This document shows, piece by piece, positions 11,411 to 22,096 of a stretch of 64,000 nucleotides of DNA; the first letter of the stretch is position 1; the number at the start of each line of letters is the position of its first letter. Location of the stretch: the NCBI GenBank assembly GCA_014607495.2, contig CP053153.1:13268001-13332000 (forward strand), in the 5' to 3' direction. The translations under genes were made by a program, and so were the position numbers. The stretch comes from Carposina sasakii (taxonomy: Eukaryota; Arthropoda; Insecta; Lepidoptera; Carposinidae). The notes beneath the pieces were generated by a model. That model did no database searches. It saw only the letters and a list, made by a program, of their open reading frames with translations, and was not told where the DNA came from.

Positions 11411-11553
11411 ATACATACATACATACATATAATCACGTCTTTATCCCTTACGGGGTAGGCAGAGCACCAAGGGCCGATAGAACCACATGGTGCTTCTGAC
11501 CAATTTTGAGGGTATAGTTGAGATGCACAAGTTCGGATAGTAGTGACAGGTGG
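11411..11553 (+). repeat. Repeat Z, copy 1
   Basis: After a short ACAT microsatellite the sequence runs ATAATCACG, CCTTACGGGGTAGGCAGAGC, ACCAAGGGC and TTGAGGGTATAGTTGAGATG. The same unit is at 13768, 25344, 54437 and, reversed, 38695. It has no coding capacity and is probably part of a non-LTR retrotransposon or its SINE partner. Confidence 0.7.
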
Positions 11554-11570
11554 ATTATACTTTTTTTTAA

Positions 11571-11720
11571 TAGCCTATGCTGTGTCCCACTGCTGGGCAA
11601 AGGCCTCCCCCATTTGAGCCCACACTTGTCTTGTTCCCGCTATAGTGGCCCAATCCGGCAGAAACTTATCCAGGTCGTCCCTCCATCTTCTCCTAGGTCT
11701 TCCCCTACACCGGTTTCCAT
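11571..11720 (-). pseudogene. LINE protein C-terminal fragment
   Basis: Read on the - strand this block gives an open frame that includes GRPRRRWRDDLDKF, a DWATIAG step and a VWAQMGEAFAQQWD ending. That pattern is typical of the C-terminal region after reverse transcriptase in insect non-LTR retrotransposons. Only about 45 codons are left and there is no start. It directly follows Repeat Z copy 1. The family assignment is from memory of the motif and is tentative. Confidence 0.6.
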
Positions 11721-12164
11721 CTGTAGGCACCTAATAAGTGGCTAGCTTTGCCCATCTGTTTGTGTGCATATCAATAATAAAAATATTCTTAGATTTGGAC
11801 ACAAGAACTTAGATCTATATTTAGCTTGCAAACATAAGTACTTTTCGAATACATGGAATACTCGTATCCCCCATATTCATTGTAAACACACGGCTGTGTT
11901 CCAGTAATGGGTTCTCAGAACTGGAGGATCACAAAACACATTCCAAAGGTATGTTCAGCGGGGCCAGATAGTAAAGGTTAGTGACAAATTGCCAGCTATT
12001 GGTTGAGGGATTTATTCGCACAATAACTTTAACATTCAATAAGTTATATAACAAGGACTCGACTAGGAAAGTAGGCGACTACAAAAGCATAAATTGACTT
12101 TATAAAACACAGCCATAAACACCTCATGATCAATTACATGGACGTGTTTGTGTGGGTTTGTCTG
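11721..12164. other. Non-coding stretch
   Basis: No gene or repeat of note was seen here. Confidence 0.4.
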
Positions 12165-12400
12165 AGTCCCGTCTGGACTTAATCCCGGTAATGCCCGCGA
12201 TCCCGCAGTCACGGGATGCCGTAACCGAGGTCACGAGCGCGGGACTTGATGGCGGTATGCTATCGAGGCTGCTACTATGTAAAATGATAAAGTTAAAATG
12301 ACTAAAACTAAAATCAATTCTTATAAAAATAAATAAAAAAAGTCAGTGGAGGGTGTAGGGCCCGGTGGTGGGCGCACCCATAGTGAATAAAATCAATTGA
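12165..12400 (+). repeat. Repeat U, with CCCGG-rich start
   Basis: The block has AATCCCGGTAATGCCCGCG at the start and GGGTGTAGGGCCCGGTGGTG, then GGCGCACCCATAGTGAA, at the end. The end matches 19199-19252 in reverse and more weakly 40090-40125. A similar CCCGGGATCCCGCGGG block lies at 39385-39435. It is an uncharacterised repeat with no coding frame. Confidence 0.5.
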
Positions 12401-13499
12401 TAAAATACTCGCTTCAATTTTTTTTATGTTGTAAAGGAAATTAAATATCATAACCTGTTTTTTGTCGGTCAAAAGTATGACCAACTACTTGAGTTATTAA
12501 GATACTTTTTTTACTGCCTTTTTTTTATTTAAATTCGGGTAGGTACTCGTATAGTTAAAAACCGCATCCAAATTAAACACTGATTAGATGAAACCTATAT
12601 TTGGAAGCAAAATGTATGGAATATTTTTTATAGTCAGATCAGTTACATTAAACAATTTTTATGGTTTTTGTAAGAACACTGTAATTCCTACGGAAGCTCG
12701 CTATCTTATTCTGAGATACAATTTGATTCTTTAACTATATTTTCCTTATTTCTTATTTATAACAGAATTGTTACCAAACCACTCCACCTCAACTTTACGA
12801 GTAGATACTTAAAAAAGTTCCTCTCTCATTTCTTCCAGTGCTTTTACTATTATTCACACTTCCCAACTTTTCCTGGGTTTTTTAATACGAAAACTGCGGG
12901 TTTTATGAAGACTTTTGTGAATATTTGGTGTTTTTAATACCGAAGAGGTATTCATTACGTCGCCTCGTTCTGAGCTTTTCGCAAATTATTTTCCTTTCTG
13001 CGACAATGTGGAAAATGTTTTTGTGATAGAACGTGGTAGGTTTATCCAAAAACTATCGGTGTTATTACAAAACCAAGTCACAAGTTAGACATTGTTTAAA
13101 AATGACATTTGACAGCAAAATATATGGATTATCTGTCTCATTTAAGTAATGTTTGAATTCATGGCACAAAGACTAAAGTTCCATCAAGCCAGTTGGCATA
13201 GTGAAATTTTTTATGACACTTGGGTAAAAGATTTCGTCGTATTACCTATTATAAATTAAACCTGCTACTAATAAACTGCGCGTAAAACGAACGATCTTCA
13301 CAAGAACACCCTTAATTTTGTAGACGTTGCAAGTGTCGGCTTTGTAAAAACCTTACCCTTGAAAATCCGGGATTCACATCCTCATATCCCTGAAATTTGT
13401 TTTCAAAGTCAATAGGTCCAATTTTCATGAGGGTTTCCCTAAGGGCACATGACGTCACAGTCCAAGGGTCGAGGGTTTCTGTAGATATTTAAATATATC
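12401..13499. other. Non-coding stretch
   Basis: AT-rich sequence without a recognisable gene. A CRE-like ATGACGTCAC box lies at about 13449. Confidence 0.4.
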
Positions 13500-13767
13500 A
13501 GTCGAAATTATCCAGAATAAAAACATTTTCCTGGGATAAAAAGTAGCCTATATGTTAAGTGAGACCTGTCACAATATATTCCTGAAAACAACATCGAAAT
13601 CGGTTCAGCCGTTTCTCAGATTAGCGTGCACAAACGCACAGACAAACAGACAAAAATTCCAAAAATCATCGTTTTGGGTCCTATTGCGTTTATAAAGGTC
13701 TCCTATAATATTTTTTCTCATATATCTTCCATGTACAGACAGTGATCCGTTACATTTTTATTATATA
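13500..13767 (-). mobile_element. Helitron copy lacking its 3' end
   Basis: The block matches the Helitron body (CCTGGGATAAAAAGTAGCC, GGTTCAGCCGTTTCT and TCCGTTACATTTTTATTATA). The CTAG end and its hairpin are missing: homology begins inside the element at GTCGAAATTATCC. Repeat Z abuts the 5' end at 13768. Confidence 0.7.
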
Positions 13768-13905
13768 CATACATACATACATATAATCACGCCTTTATCC
13801 CTTACGGGGTAGGCAGAGCACCAAGGGCGGATAGAACCACATGGTGCCACTTCTGACCAATTTTGAGGGTATAGTTGAGATGTACAAGTTCGGTTAGTAG
13901 TTATT
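13768..13905 (+). repeat. Repeat Z, copy 2
   Basis: The unit starts with an ACAT microsatellite and runs from ATAATCACGCC to GTTCGGTTAGTAG. It matches copy 1 at 11411 closely. It lies right next to a Helitron 5' end. A second TTTTTATTATATGTAT-type Helitron end follows at about 13905-13925, so Repeat Z may have inserted in that end. Confidence 0.7.
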
Positions 13906-13925
13906 TTTATTATATGTATAAAAGA

Positions 13926-14830
13926 TATAGATAGATCATACACCAGCGAAGGATAATGAATGATATATGTAAATTTATCTTTTATTCGAACGTCAACGAA
14001 ACATTAGTTTCGCTAAAAAAAAAGTTTGCGTTTTTGGGCGAAATATATTCGTTTTTGTTTTTCTTAATTCTATATTTGTGACAGACCTCATTTCGAGTTA
14101 TGTGCTGTCAATCGGAGAGATTTTCTAATCATTTACTAAAGACAATGGCTGTATGGGCTTAGTTCCCCTTGCCTTTTCTTCGGGATAAACTATTTAAAAA
14201 AAAAGGGATTTTCTGCCTAGTCAAAAGCTCTCTCGCAATCAAATTTTAGGAAAAGATAGCTTAAAATTTTTTCATCAGTAAAAACCATCTGCCTTTTGAA
14301 AAATATGCTCTTATAAGGGGGCCCTTTTTGGGTGGACCAGTCCCCCTAGCATGACCACGCATCGTGGATATCGTATCGTACGATATCGTATCGTCTCTAT
14401 ACAAAACTCAACATGGCGGCTATATTTATCGTACTTTGACAGGCTAAATAGCGATAAATCGGTTTATCACATCGTGTTTCGTCGGTCATGCTACTTGTGC
14501 TGGGTATTAAGGACTTCCCAAAAACTTAACTCAACTAGGAACTTATGTGTTGTTTCATAATCCTTCATTAAAAATAAAAGATCCCAACTAATATTACCTC
14601 AATTAGTCTTCTTAAAATTTTACATGAATACGGAAGAACATACACTACATTCTATAGACTTATTCGTCATCTCGCCCTGTAGTCCACATGAACGAAATCG
14701 CAGGCAACAGCTTGTCTGTCCTGTCATAAACACTTCATATAAAATCCCTAAACAACTGTTTATATCCCAAACACATGTCAACACGATACGTATTAAAATC
14801 ACTTTTTTTCTCTTTACGACCACTTGTTAG
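13926..14830. other. Non-coding stretch
   Basis: No gene was found. A self-complementary patch built on ATATCGTATCGTACGATAT lies at 14368-14388. The end of the stretch (TTTTTTCTCTTTACGACCAC then TTGTTAG) could be a splice acceptor. Confidence 0.4.
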
Positions 14831-14984
14831 CAGGGAAAGGGATCCGGGCTCAAATAAACCTTCAAAAAAATGGGCAGAGGGACCTCCGTCGAGGTCAGTA
14901 ACGACCCTTGAACTTGGGGCTCTCACACGTGGTTTTGTTGACGATTTCCATTTTAGGCCCGAAGCTGAATCCCTTAAGGCTTAA
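14831..14984 (+). CDS. Candidate terminal exon, unknown protein
   Basis: The segment follows a pyrimidine-rich acceptor ending in TAG at 14829-14830. It reads openly for 50 codons to TAA: RERDPGSNKPSKKWAEGPP, later TTLELGALTRGFVDDFHF and a final PEAESLKA. The base composition is richer than its surroundings. It starts one base into a codon, so it would need a phase-2 intron, which does not match the phase 0 exons at 2341 and 22010. Possible polyadenylation signals (AATAAA) lie near 15108 and 15191. No family is recognised. The - strand is also open here, so the call is weak. Confidence 0.25.
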
Positions 14985-17507
14985 TCTTAGTTGGATGGAA
15001 AAACATTTCTGGTTTTAAAGCGAGAAACACCAAAATTTTTCCTTTTAATATTTTGTTTAGATAACTTTTCATCTGTCTATAATGTCTATAAATTAACACT
15101 AATAAAAAGATTTAATTTATAACTTTATCTTTAAGTAATATTAATTACAATAAAATTATACCTCTTAGTAGACGTAAACGAATAAATACTAAATAAAATA
15201 AATCAAAAAGCGAAGATGGATGTAAATCTATTCTGCAAAAAAAACTTGTAACTTATAAGCAAATTGTCTTTAATACAGTATATTTTTGTAGCGATTAAAA
15301 CTTTACAAACCTTTGTCTTTATCATCCTAAACACTGTTTATTGATATGAAAACCCCTAATTCTATTGTTTGAAATTGAAACGTACAAACATTAACATGAG
15401 TCAGCCAATCAGCGCGTTTTAGCACAATGCCCATGACTCATCTACCAATCGGATTTTCACGAGTACTCCAAATTTAAATTTATTCGTGTCAAGACTGTCG
15501 GTTTAAAATGGCTGCCGAAAATAAATTATCAACACAGTGCTTTGTACTACATGCCGTGACATGTCAGTTTTTATGTTAAAATGTTAATCTTTGGTGTTAA
15601 TATCATAACATTACGAAATCCAGTATGTATATATTTTAAAATGTTGTTAATGACGTTGGGATAATGGACATCAAATTGTCGACAATAATATGGCAAATTT
15701 CTAGTAGGAAATATGCCAGTTAAATGATCACTAGGAAATCAATTTAGAGTTTGAGAAACCGACGCGTACACACCCACTTTTCACAAGCTGTCCCTTACGC
15801 TCCACGTGGTAAGGTGTGAGCCTGCCGCCGCTTTTCGTACCCATATGATCAGTTATCAATTAATACAATTGGCCTAACTAGGAAAGGAAATCAATTTCAA
15901 AAAAATATAATTCTGCAGTTATTGTATAGAAAAACTCGACTGCGTAAAATTTTTGTCCCCGTGTCCATTATGACGAGTCAAGCTCAAATGCGACAAGCCA
16001 TTTAGGCTCTAGAGTGTGTCAAAGACAAAACCCATATGCACATTCATAAACATACACTCGAAAAACATAACGCTCCTTCTGGCGCAGTCACGTAAAAAGT
16101 AGTACATAGATACATGCGCCAGTGCGCGTTGCGCGTATCCGGCGTGAGACGGAAGGCGCACAATTTGCTGAATTGGCTCGTAACCTGCCTCTGCTGCACT
16201 GATTCCAAGCTGACGCGAACTCGTTTCAATCATCATCGCTTTAGAAAATTGATAAAAACTGTAAAATCCATAAGTATATTACTTATTAACACTAGTTTAG
16301 TTTATTTAAATCGGTCTTAAAAATAGAAATAAGTCGTGCAATAAACTACCTACTATGGATATTTTAATGTCGAATGTTATTTTACAATGTCTTACTTTAG
16401 ACGCGATTTTTTAATAATACCGCAAATCTTAACTGCACTTCGGTCTTGCTACGAATGGACTTTGTGTAGGTACCTAATACATTATAAACTTCAAAGTTAG
16501 ACACTATTTAAAAATCACAATTGACTGCAAATGTATGGAATATCTGTCAAATTAAGGCAATGTTTAGCTTAAACAACGTTTAAATTCTATTATAATAACG
16601 CAGTCAAGAACTACATAGACAGAAACATAGATGACTCTGATGATGTATACAGTTGTCAAACGCAAACATCAGTAGTTCCTCCGTCGTCCGCAACGGTGCT
16701 GCTCACACTGGCAGTGATTGCTCTGATTCGAACTTCCGTCGACGACAGGATAAAAAACCGCGTCCTCGACGACGCATTAAACAATAGCCAATCAGGCCGC
16801 TGGCACAGCCTGTCAATGATCAAGTATACTAACTTTATAAACCGCATCGGTGGTATTTGGCGTATATCACCAGCTGCGCAGTGCTGCTAATCCAAAGATC
16901 CCGGATTTAATATCCAGTAGGATTATAGATTTTTGAGAGTCAATAATAAAATCTTTGAACATTGTTGGACTAAGTTTTTAGTACGACTTATGTAACTGCT
17001 TTAATATCTTAGGGACAAGCAATAAAATATTAAGTATTTAGCTTTAAAAAATTAATATACATACTTAGACAAACAATAAGCAATATACAATAATAAAATT
17101 CGCAAAATACAATCAATGTGAAATGTAAATCAATGCACAAAATAAAAAATGGAAGTAGATTTGTTGACAACCACCCGTATGTAGCTTATGAAAATATGCA
17201 TCTACCATTTAAAGAAGTTGCCGTCTGCCGCGTAACAAAGGACGATCAAAATCCAAACTTGATTCACTGATTATAACAGAGCTGTGTCACCATATAACTG
17301 AATTTGTCTCATTGGCAGCTGATTGAATTGTCTGACGACTCTCTACTGTTTTATTTTAAAACCTTGGTTTTAATCGGTTTTAATACTTGAAGAAGAGAAA
17401 ATCATTTCTTGCTCCCATGTGCCATGCCCGCAGATTCCAATTACATACCTTACATACCTAGTTGAATAAAAACGTATTCTATTCTATACCTACATACGAG
17501 AGGACTA
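14985..17507. other. Non-coding stretch
   Basis: AT-rich with two GC-richer blocks at 16090-16235 and 16675-16880. Both have short open frames on both strands but no recognisable motif. Confidence 0.4.
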
Positions 17508-17660
17508 GTGGATGCCCGCGAATAAACAAAATGTCGTCTCTGGGTAAAAATATTTCTCTGCTTAAAAACTAGCCTGTGTCCTTACTCAGGCTCTGACCAG
17601 TGTACCAAATTTTATTTAAATCGGTTTAGTAGTTTTGCCATGAAAGTTATATATTTACAC
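17508..17660 (-). repeat. Diverged ACTAGTGG-type element end
   Basis: ACTAGTGGATGCCCGCG at the start matches the Helitron 3' end in reverse. The following sequence (GTAGCCTGTGTCC-like and ACCAAATTTTATTTAAATCG) belongs to a related but different subfamily, also seen at 59160-59355. It is truncated. Confidence 0.45.
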
Positions 17661-17984
17661 TAAAATCTTCGGTAGGCTCACCCTGTACCACGTGGGACTA
17701 ATTAAGTCTAAATGAAAAGTGAGTAGGTATGTATACAGGATGATTTTTGGTCGTCAACGTTCCCGAAGACTACGGAATCTCCCCATCATCACGATCATTT
17801 TTCTCCATGGAAACATACCTGGGAAGTGTCTGGTTTCCAAGATATTAGGGTCCTAAGTTGAGTAAATAGACTGCGTTTTTCTGCAAAAATGCACATAGAC
17901 GCGCGTAGCAAGATTTTTTCACGAGAAATAATTATTATCTGTCTATGAAAAAACTAGCATAAACACTGGACACTATAAATTTCG

Positions 17985-18185
17985 AGATTTGGCTTATGTA
18001 TAGCTATCGGGATGAAAAAATAACGTTTCCAATAATGTAATTTCAAAAAGAGATGGTAAAATTCGTCATCCGAGTAATCGACCCGGTGGCTCAGTGGTAA
18101 GAGCGCTGGCACGGAATGCAGAGGTCGTGGGTTCGATTCCCACCCGGGTGAGGAATTTTTTCCATTTCTTTATTAATAATTTTAT
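17985..18185 (+). repeat. tRNA-derived SINE, copy 2, with target-site duplication
   Basis: The insert is flanked by ACTATAAATTTCG at 17972-17984 and 18186-18198. An uninserted relative of the target at 63441-63490 has this sequence once. The two bases CG at the left edge could belong to either part. The unit has a leader, the tRNA-like part (18080-18151) and an AT-rich 3' tail ending TTTTAT. This sets the orientation of the whole family. Confidence 0.85.
18080..18151 (+). tRNA. tRNA-like sequence in SINE (probable pseudo-tRNA)
   Basis: It is identical in its key parts to 171-242: intact A box and B box, a mostly paired acceptor stem and a defective anticodon arm. It lies inside a retroposed SINE with target duplications, so it is very unlikely to be a functional tRNA gene. 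Confidence 0.4.
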
Positions 18186-18336
18186 ACTATAAATTTCGCC
18201 CGACAAAGTAATTAATTTTTTTTCCAATTAAATTTAGATCGTTTTCCAGCATTTTTTTGGAATACCTAATCTTACTTAATTTGATGTTTAGAGTACGTAC
18301 CCTTCGTTAAGGGTGGCAACGAAAAAACACCTGTAT

Positions 18337-18946
18337 AATTTGCACACTTCTGCATAACCTCTGTAGAAAAGTTTTACTCTATTTACCCAACAATTTTCCA
18401 CATAATCTTCATCTAAAATATTCCCCATAACATAAATAAACCGCTACGCAATAAGTCATATTGCATATAAAATACGAAAACATTTCAATAAAATCTTGTA
18501 AAATATATCAAGTACATTCCAAATTGTTGTACAAATTTTCCCTCCACCTACAAAAACCCTAAAAAGTATAAAGAGTCAAAAACGCTTCAAAAGGTATTTC
18601 AATTCGCAAGTGATTGTAACAGCTTGTTACCCTGTGTCGTCCAATCGTGCAAGGTTTCTAGGCAATTTGCGCCCTATCAGGGTGCTATTAGACCTACCCC
18701 CGCGGCTAGGGGTAGCACCTGTAACCTTGGGGCAATCGATGGGGATGTTACACTTCGGTGTACCGTTTACAAAATGGGTAACCTAAAGAAATAGCCTTGA
18801 TCTTTCTGATTTGTTTATTAGCGAAACTAAAATTAAATCAAGGTAATTTGAATTAGATAGTAACAGTTTTTTGAACATATTTTAATAGAATAGCTAAGAT
18901 AGAGTAGGTGTTAATTACCTAGGTATAAAAATAGTTGACATATAAC
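18337..18946. other. Non-coding stretch
   Basis: No gene was found. A GC-richer patch at 18635-18775 contains CCCCCGCGGCTAGGGGTAGC. No function is recognised. Confidence 0.4.
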
Positions 18947-19603
18947 GAGTATGGCGAACTTTTTGACAAAATCATTATTTTCTTGAAGAAATTTTTCCAT
19001 TCGCAAAATTTTCCTATTTGTTATTTTCTCTATATCGAATTCCCCGGTTTTTTCTCAATAGTAATAATTCCATTCGTAAAATGGAACAATCTTGATAATT
19101 CCAAATAGGTATGTAGTTTATTACAAATATACGCTCGTCAGGAATCCAAATAAAATAAACCAGGAATACGCTGGTCATATTCAGGCACTAAATGTCGTTC
19201 ACTATGGGTGCGCCCACAACCGGGCCCTACACCCTCACATAGTGAATTTGAATGTTTGAACTTCCGAATTGTAATGCCCAATACAAATTCATTTACTAAA
19301 TGTCGTATAAAGTTCTAAACTGAACTTTGAATGAAAGAGATAATAATTATAAACCTTGCCAGTTCACTGTAACCGTACCGAAAGGAAGTTATTTTACAAA
19401 GCTATCGAAGAGACTAAAAGATATTATCAAGAATAAATATTGGTAAAGTATGCGTATGGAATAATCTCATCTGGTAAAAAGCGAGATCAGTAAATTTAAC
19501 TTCGGCAAAATCCGCGAAATAAAACAAAAACTTTGTTAAATTTCGCGAATGGAAAAATTTGCTTTAAGAAAAAAATGATTTTGTCAAAAAGTTCGCCATA
19601 CTC
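18947..19603. mobile_element. 657-bp element with long inverted repeats
   Basis: The left arm (18947-19010) and the right arm (19541-19603) are reverse complements over about 64 bp with only a few mismatches. Both start GAGTATGGCGAACTTTTTGA from the outside. The inside has no transposase; it includes a reversed Repeat U fragment at 19199-19252. It fits a non-autonomous DNA transposon. No clear target duplication was found. Confidence 0.65.
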
Positions 19604-20739
19604 AAGCGAACGAGTAGTATACAGTAAAATAAACGTTATAAAAAAACAACATCGAAAAGTGACCGGCACTGTGTGTGGTAACTTTAATAATGTGTAACTT
19701 TTGCAAATTACATACATCGCCATCTGTCGTCGAGTAGCGGCACTAAATATGTACGCCATTGTTATAAAAATAATTTGCTAACGGCAAAACGCGGGCAAAA
19801 ACGTTCAACTCAAAGCAGGGCTTCAATTAACCTCGTTATTTTCAATGTACAGATTAACGTACGAGATTATCTTTTTGCCTTTATTATCTCCAACACCTGC
19901 CTCTAACCGATTTAATGTAACTGCCATTACATATCCATCAGAACCGACAATTTCGGACCATTTAAATTATTTAATTTTTACATTTAGGCGTTGTTTACCC
20001 ATACCTATGCTACGCCCTACATAATAATTTCATGTGCGATTGCTAAGTATTAGTTGTTAGATAATATATTATTTAATAAGCCTTAAGTAATAATTTTACA
20101 TAACTTGTTCAAATATATGTAGAAATAAAGGGATCTTATGTGTCTCTTATACCTACTAATAAAAATAGTAAATGTAGTAGTAGGTAATATTTTAAGGCTT
20201 AGTCTAATACTTCTACAAACAAAATATCAAAACATCAATTTTATTTTTATCATCTTTTATTTAAATAATAGATTAACCCCAAATTAAACCTTACCTTAGC
20301 TTCTGGATATGAAAGGAGCATCGCGTGTTAACAGACCTGCCTCAACACGCACCCACGCACTCATTACGTTCGCACCCAAACATACCCGCTTTTGTCACGT
20401 GCTAAATGTGATACAGAATGTTTTTGTCGTCAAAAAACATAACATACCTACGAAATACTTACATGCGCTTCTGAAACTAAAAGTTTAAAATTTTGAAACT
20501 CCACGCATATAGGTATTTACCTACCTACTCGTATCTGTTCTCGGTTTTTATTTATGTATATCTATCTAGGTATTTTTATACATCTGCTCAGACTAGAAAA
20601 TACTGATAAAAGAACAAAATTAATCCAATAATAGTAATATCGTAGTACCTATAATTCTTTTACTCCGATCTGCAAGTGTTACAAATTTACTTTGTAAATA
20701 GCGTTATCTAACCAGAATCATAATATTTAAAGTTACTTA
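19604..20739. other. Non-coding stretch
   Basis: No gene was found. A - strand donor-like site (CTAAG before GTAAGG) lies at 20290-20300, preceded on that strand by a GC-richer block with CACGTGAC. It could be a 5' UTR exon; nothing further supports it. Confidence 0.35.
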
Positions 20740-20937
20740 TTACTTCGTAATTCGACCATCATTTATTTCACAATATCGATGGTCTACATCAAGTTTATCT
20801 ACAGTAATAAAGAAATCCTGATAGCGAACAAGCAGCTGCCACATTGTAACCGTTGCATCATGCTGTCTTATTAAATCTTTAAACACGAGATTTATTCTGT
20901 CCGAGTCTCTTACACAGATAATAATTAAAACCCGCAA
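20740..20937 (-). CDS. Open frame, unknown (possible terminal exon)
   Basis: The - strand frame has no ATG at its start and stays open upstream past 21000. It contains VRDSDRINLVFKDLIRQHDA and later DFFITVDKLDVDHRYCEIND before TAA. The sequence is more protein-like than chance frames nearby. An acceptor-like TTATTATCTGTGTAAG lies just before VRDSD. The upstream block (20950-21010) has GAGAGATGG-type words seen at insect promoters. No family is recognised. Confidence 0.2.
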   Translation of the reverse strand: MRVLIIICVRDSDRINLVFKDLIRQHDATVTMWQLLVRYQDFFITVDKLDVDHRYCEINDGRITK

Positions 20938-22009
20938 TTTGAATGAGAATAGACGAGTGAGATAGCTAGAATAGAAAGAGATGGCTAGAGAACAAATGTC
21001 GCGGGCCTTCTAATACAAAAACAGGAGTAACGAACTAAAAACGCCAGGTGTGAGCTGATACCATGTGCTCGGTAACAGGAACTCACATTTATTTACTCGT
21101 GGCACAGTAAAATTCTACAATTTAATTAGTTGAGTTAGAAAATGAAAAAGCTCGTTAGAATACTCTGCGCGATCGAACACAGCTGTCATTTTAGATGACA
21201 TTTGAGTTAGTCATCAATTTCGGAGCAAATGTCGTGAAATTCTTTGAATTTCTTCTCCGGAATGTGTTTAACGGGTTAATTTTAGGTATACGGTGAGCTT
21301 AGAAATATTTGTAGATGTCTCAAATGATTTCTGATACCACACCATAGGTTCTAGCTTACGTCTGCCTATTAACGAAATTTTGCTAACAAAAAAAAATCAC
21401 TTCAGCGAAACTAATATAATTAAAATAGGTAACTTTTTTCTAAGGGTACCTGTGGGTTTGGTAGATTAATTTTACACTTTTTTTTATAAGTAAAAGAGAA
21501 GAGTAAAATGTAGAAACCATACAGATTTTAGTATATAATAACTTTATTTTTATAAAAACACGTTAAATATAAAAATATAAAAACGTGAAAAATCTATTTT
21601 ATGCAAACAGCGCCACCTAGTATGTAATAGCAGAACTTTTACCACGCCATCTCAACTCGAACAGACTACAGGTTCCCCGTAAATAGGTTTTGTAACTAGA
21701 TGGCGGTGTATAGTTTTGAGGGATGAATTGTAGATGTCGCTAGTAGTAATTTGAATATAACATTTTATTACAATCTGTTTTTTTAGATATTGGTGCAACT
21801 TTCAATAGGTACCTACATCACTGCAAGCATTTCACAATTTTTCCAATAAAATTATTTTCATTTACTAAATCACTAATTAATCTGTCGCCATTAACACCTC
21901 CATTGCATGTTTGTCTATTCATTTTATCCTTTTTGTGTTAACGTTCTTTTGTTTTACTTACTTTATTTTTGCTTTATGTTAAGTACGTGGTGTGTCTGTG
22001 TTGTTTTAG
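20938..22009. other. Non-coding, possible intron
   Basis: AT-rich, no coding frame. The last 90 bases are strongly pyrimidine-rich and end TGTGTTGTTTTAG, a good acceptor for the exon at 22010. Confidence 0.45.
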
Positions 22010-22096
22010 CTTATTTTGGCGCCGGATGGGACGTTGCAGACAGTCAAGAGCGAGTCTCGAAGAGGTCGCGGCAGAGGGCGTGCTGTCACCACTCCC
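22010..22096 (+). CDS. Candidate internal exon with RGRGRGR patch
   Basis: This 87-bp segment (29 codons, phase 0 at both ends) lies between a strong acceptor (TGTTGTTTTAG) and a near-consensus donor (CCC then GTAAGTA). It reads LILAPDGTLQTVKSES, then RRGRGRGRAVTTP. The RGRGRGR patch is AT-hook-like or an RGG-type basic patch. The segment is GC-rich in an AT-rich setting. With the exon at 2341-2403, also phase 0 and ending RGRPANK, it could encode part of one zinc-finger, AT-hook nuclear protein; the gap would be an intron of about 19.6 kb. The gene is not recognised. Seen: splice sites, frame and composition. Inferred: membership of the same gene. Confidence 0.55.

Larger units (their letters stand above)
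17734..18336 (+). mobile_element. CAGGGTG-end element, family 1, copy b (with SINE inside)
   Basis: The unit begins TACAGGATGATTTTTGGTCG and ends CGAAAAAACACCTGTA, with TA at both edges. It matches copies at 33483, 53232 and 63222. A 201-bp SINE lies inside, bounded by a 13-bp target duplication. Without it the element is about 390 bp, the family length. Confidence 0.85.
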
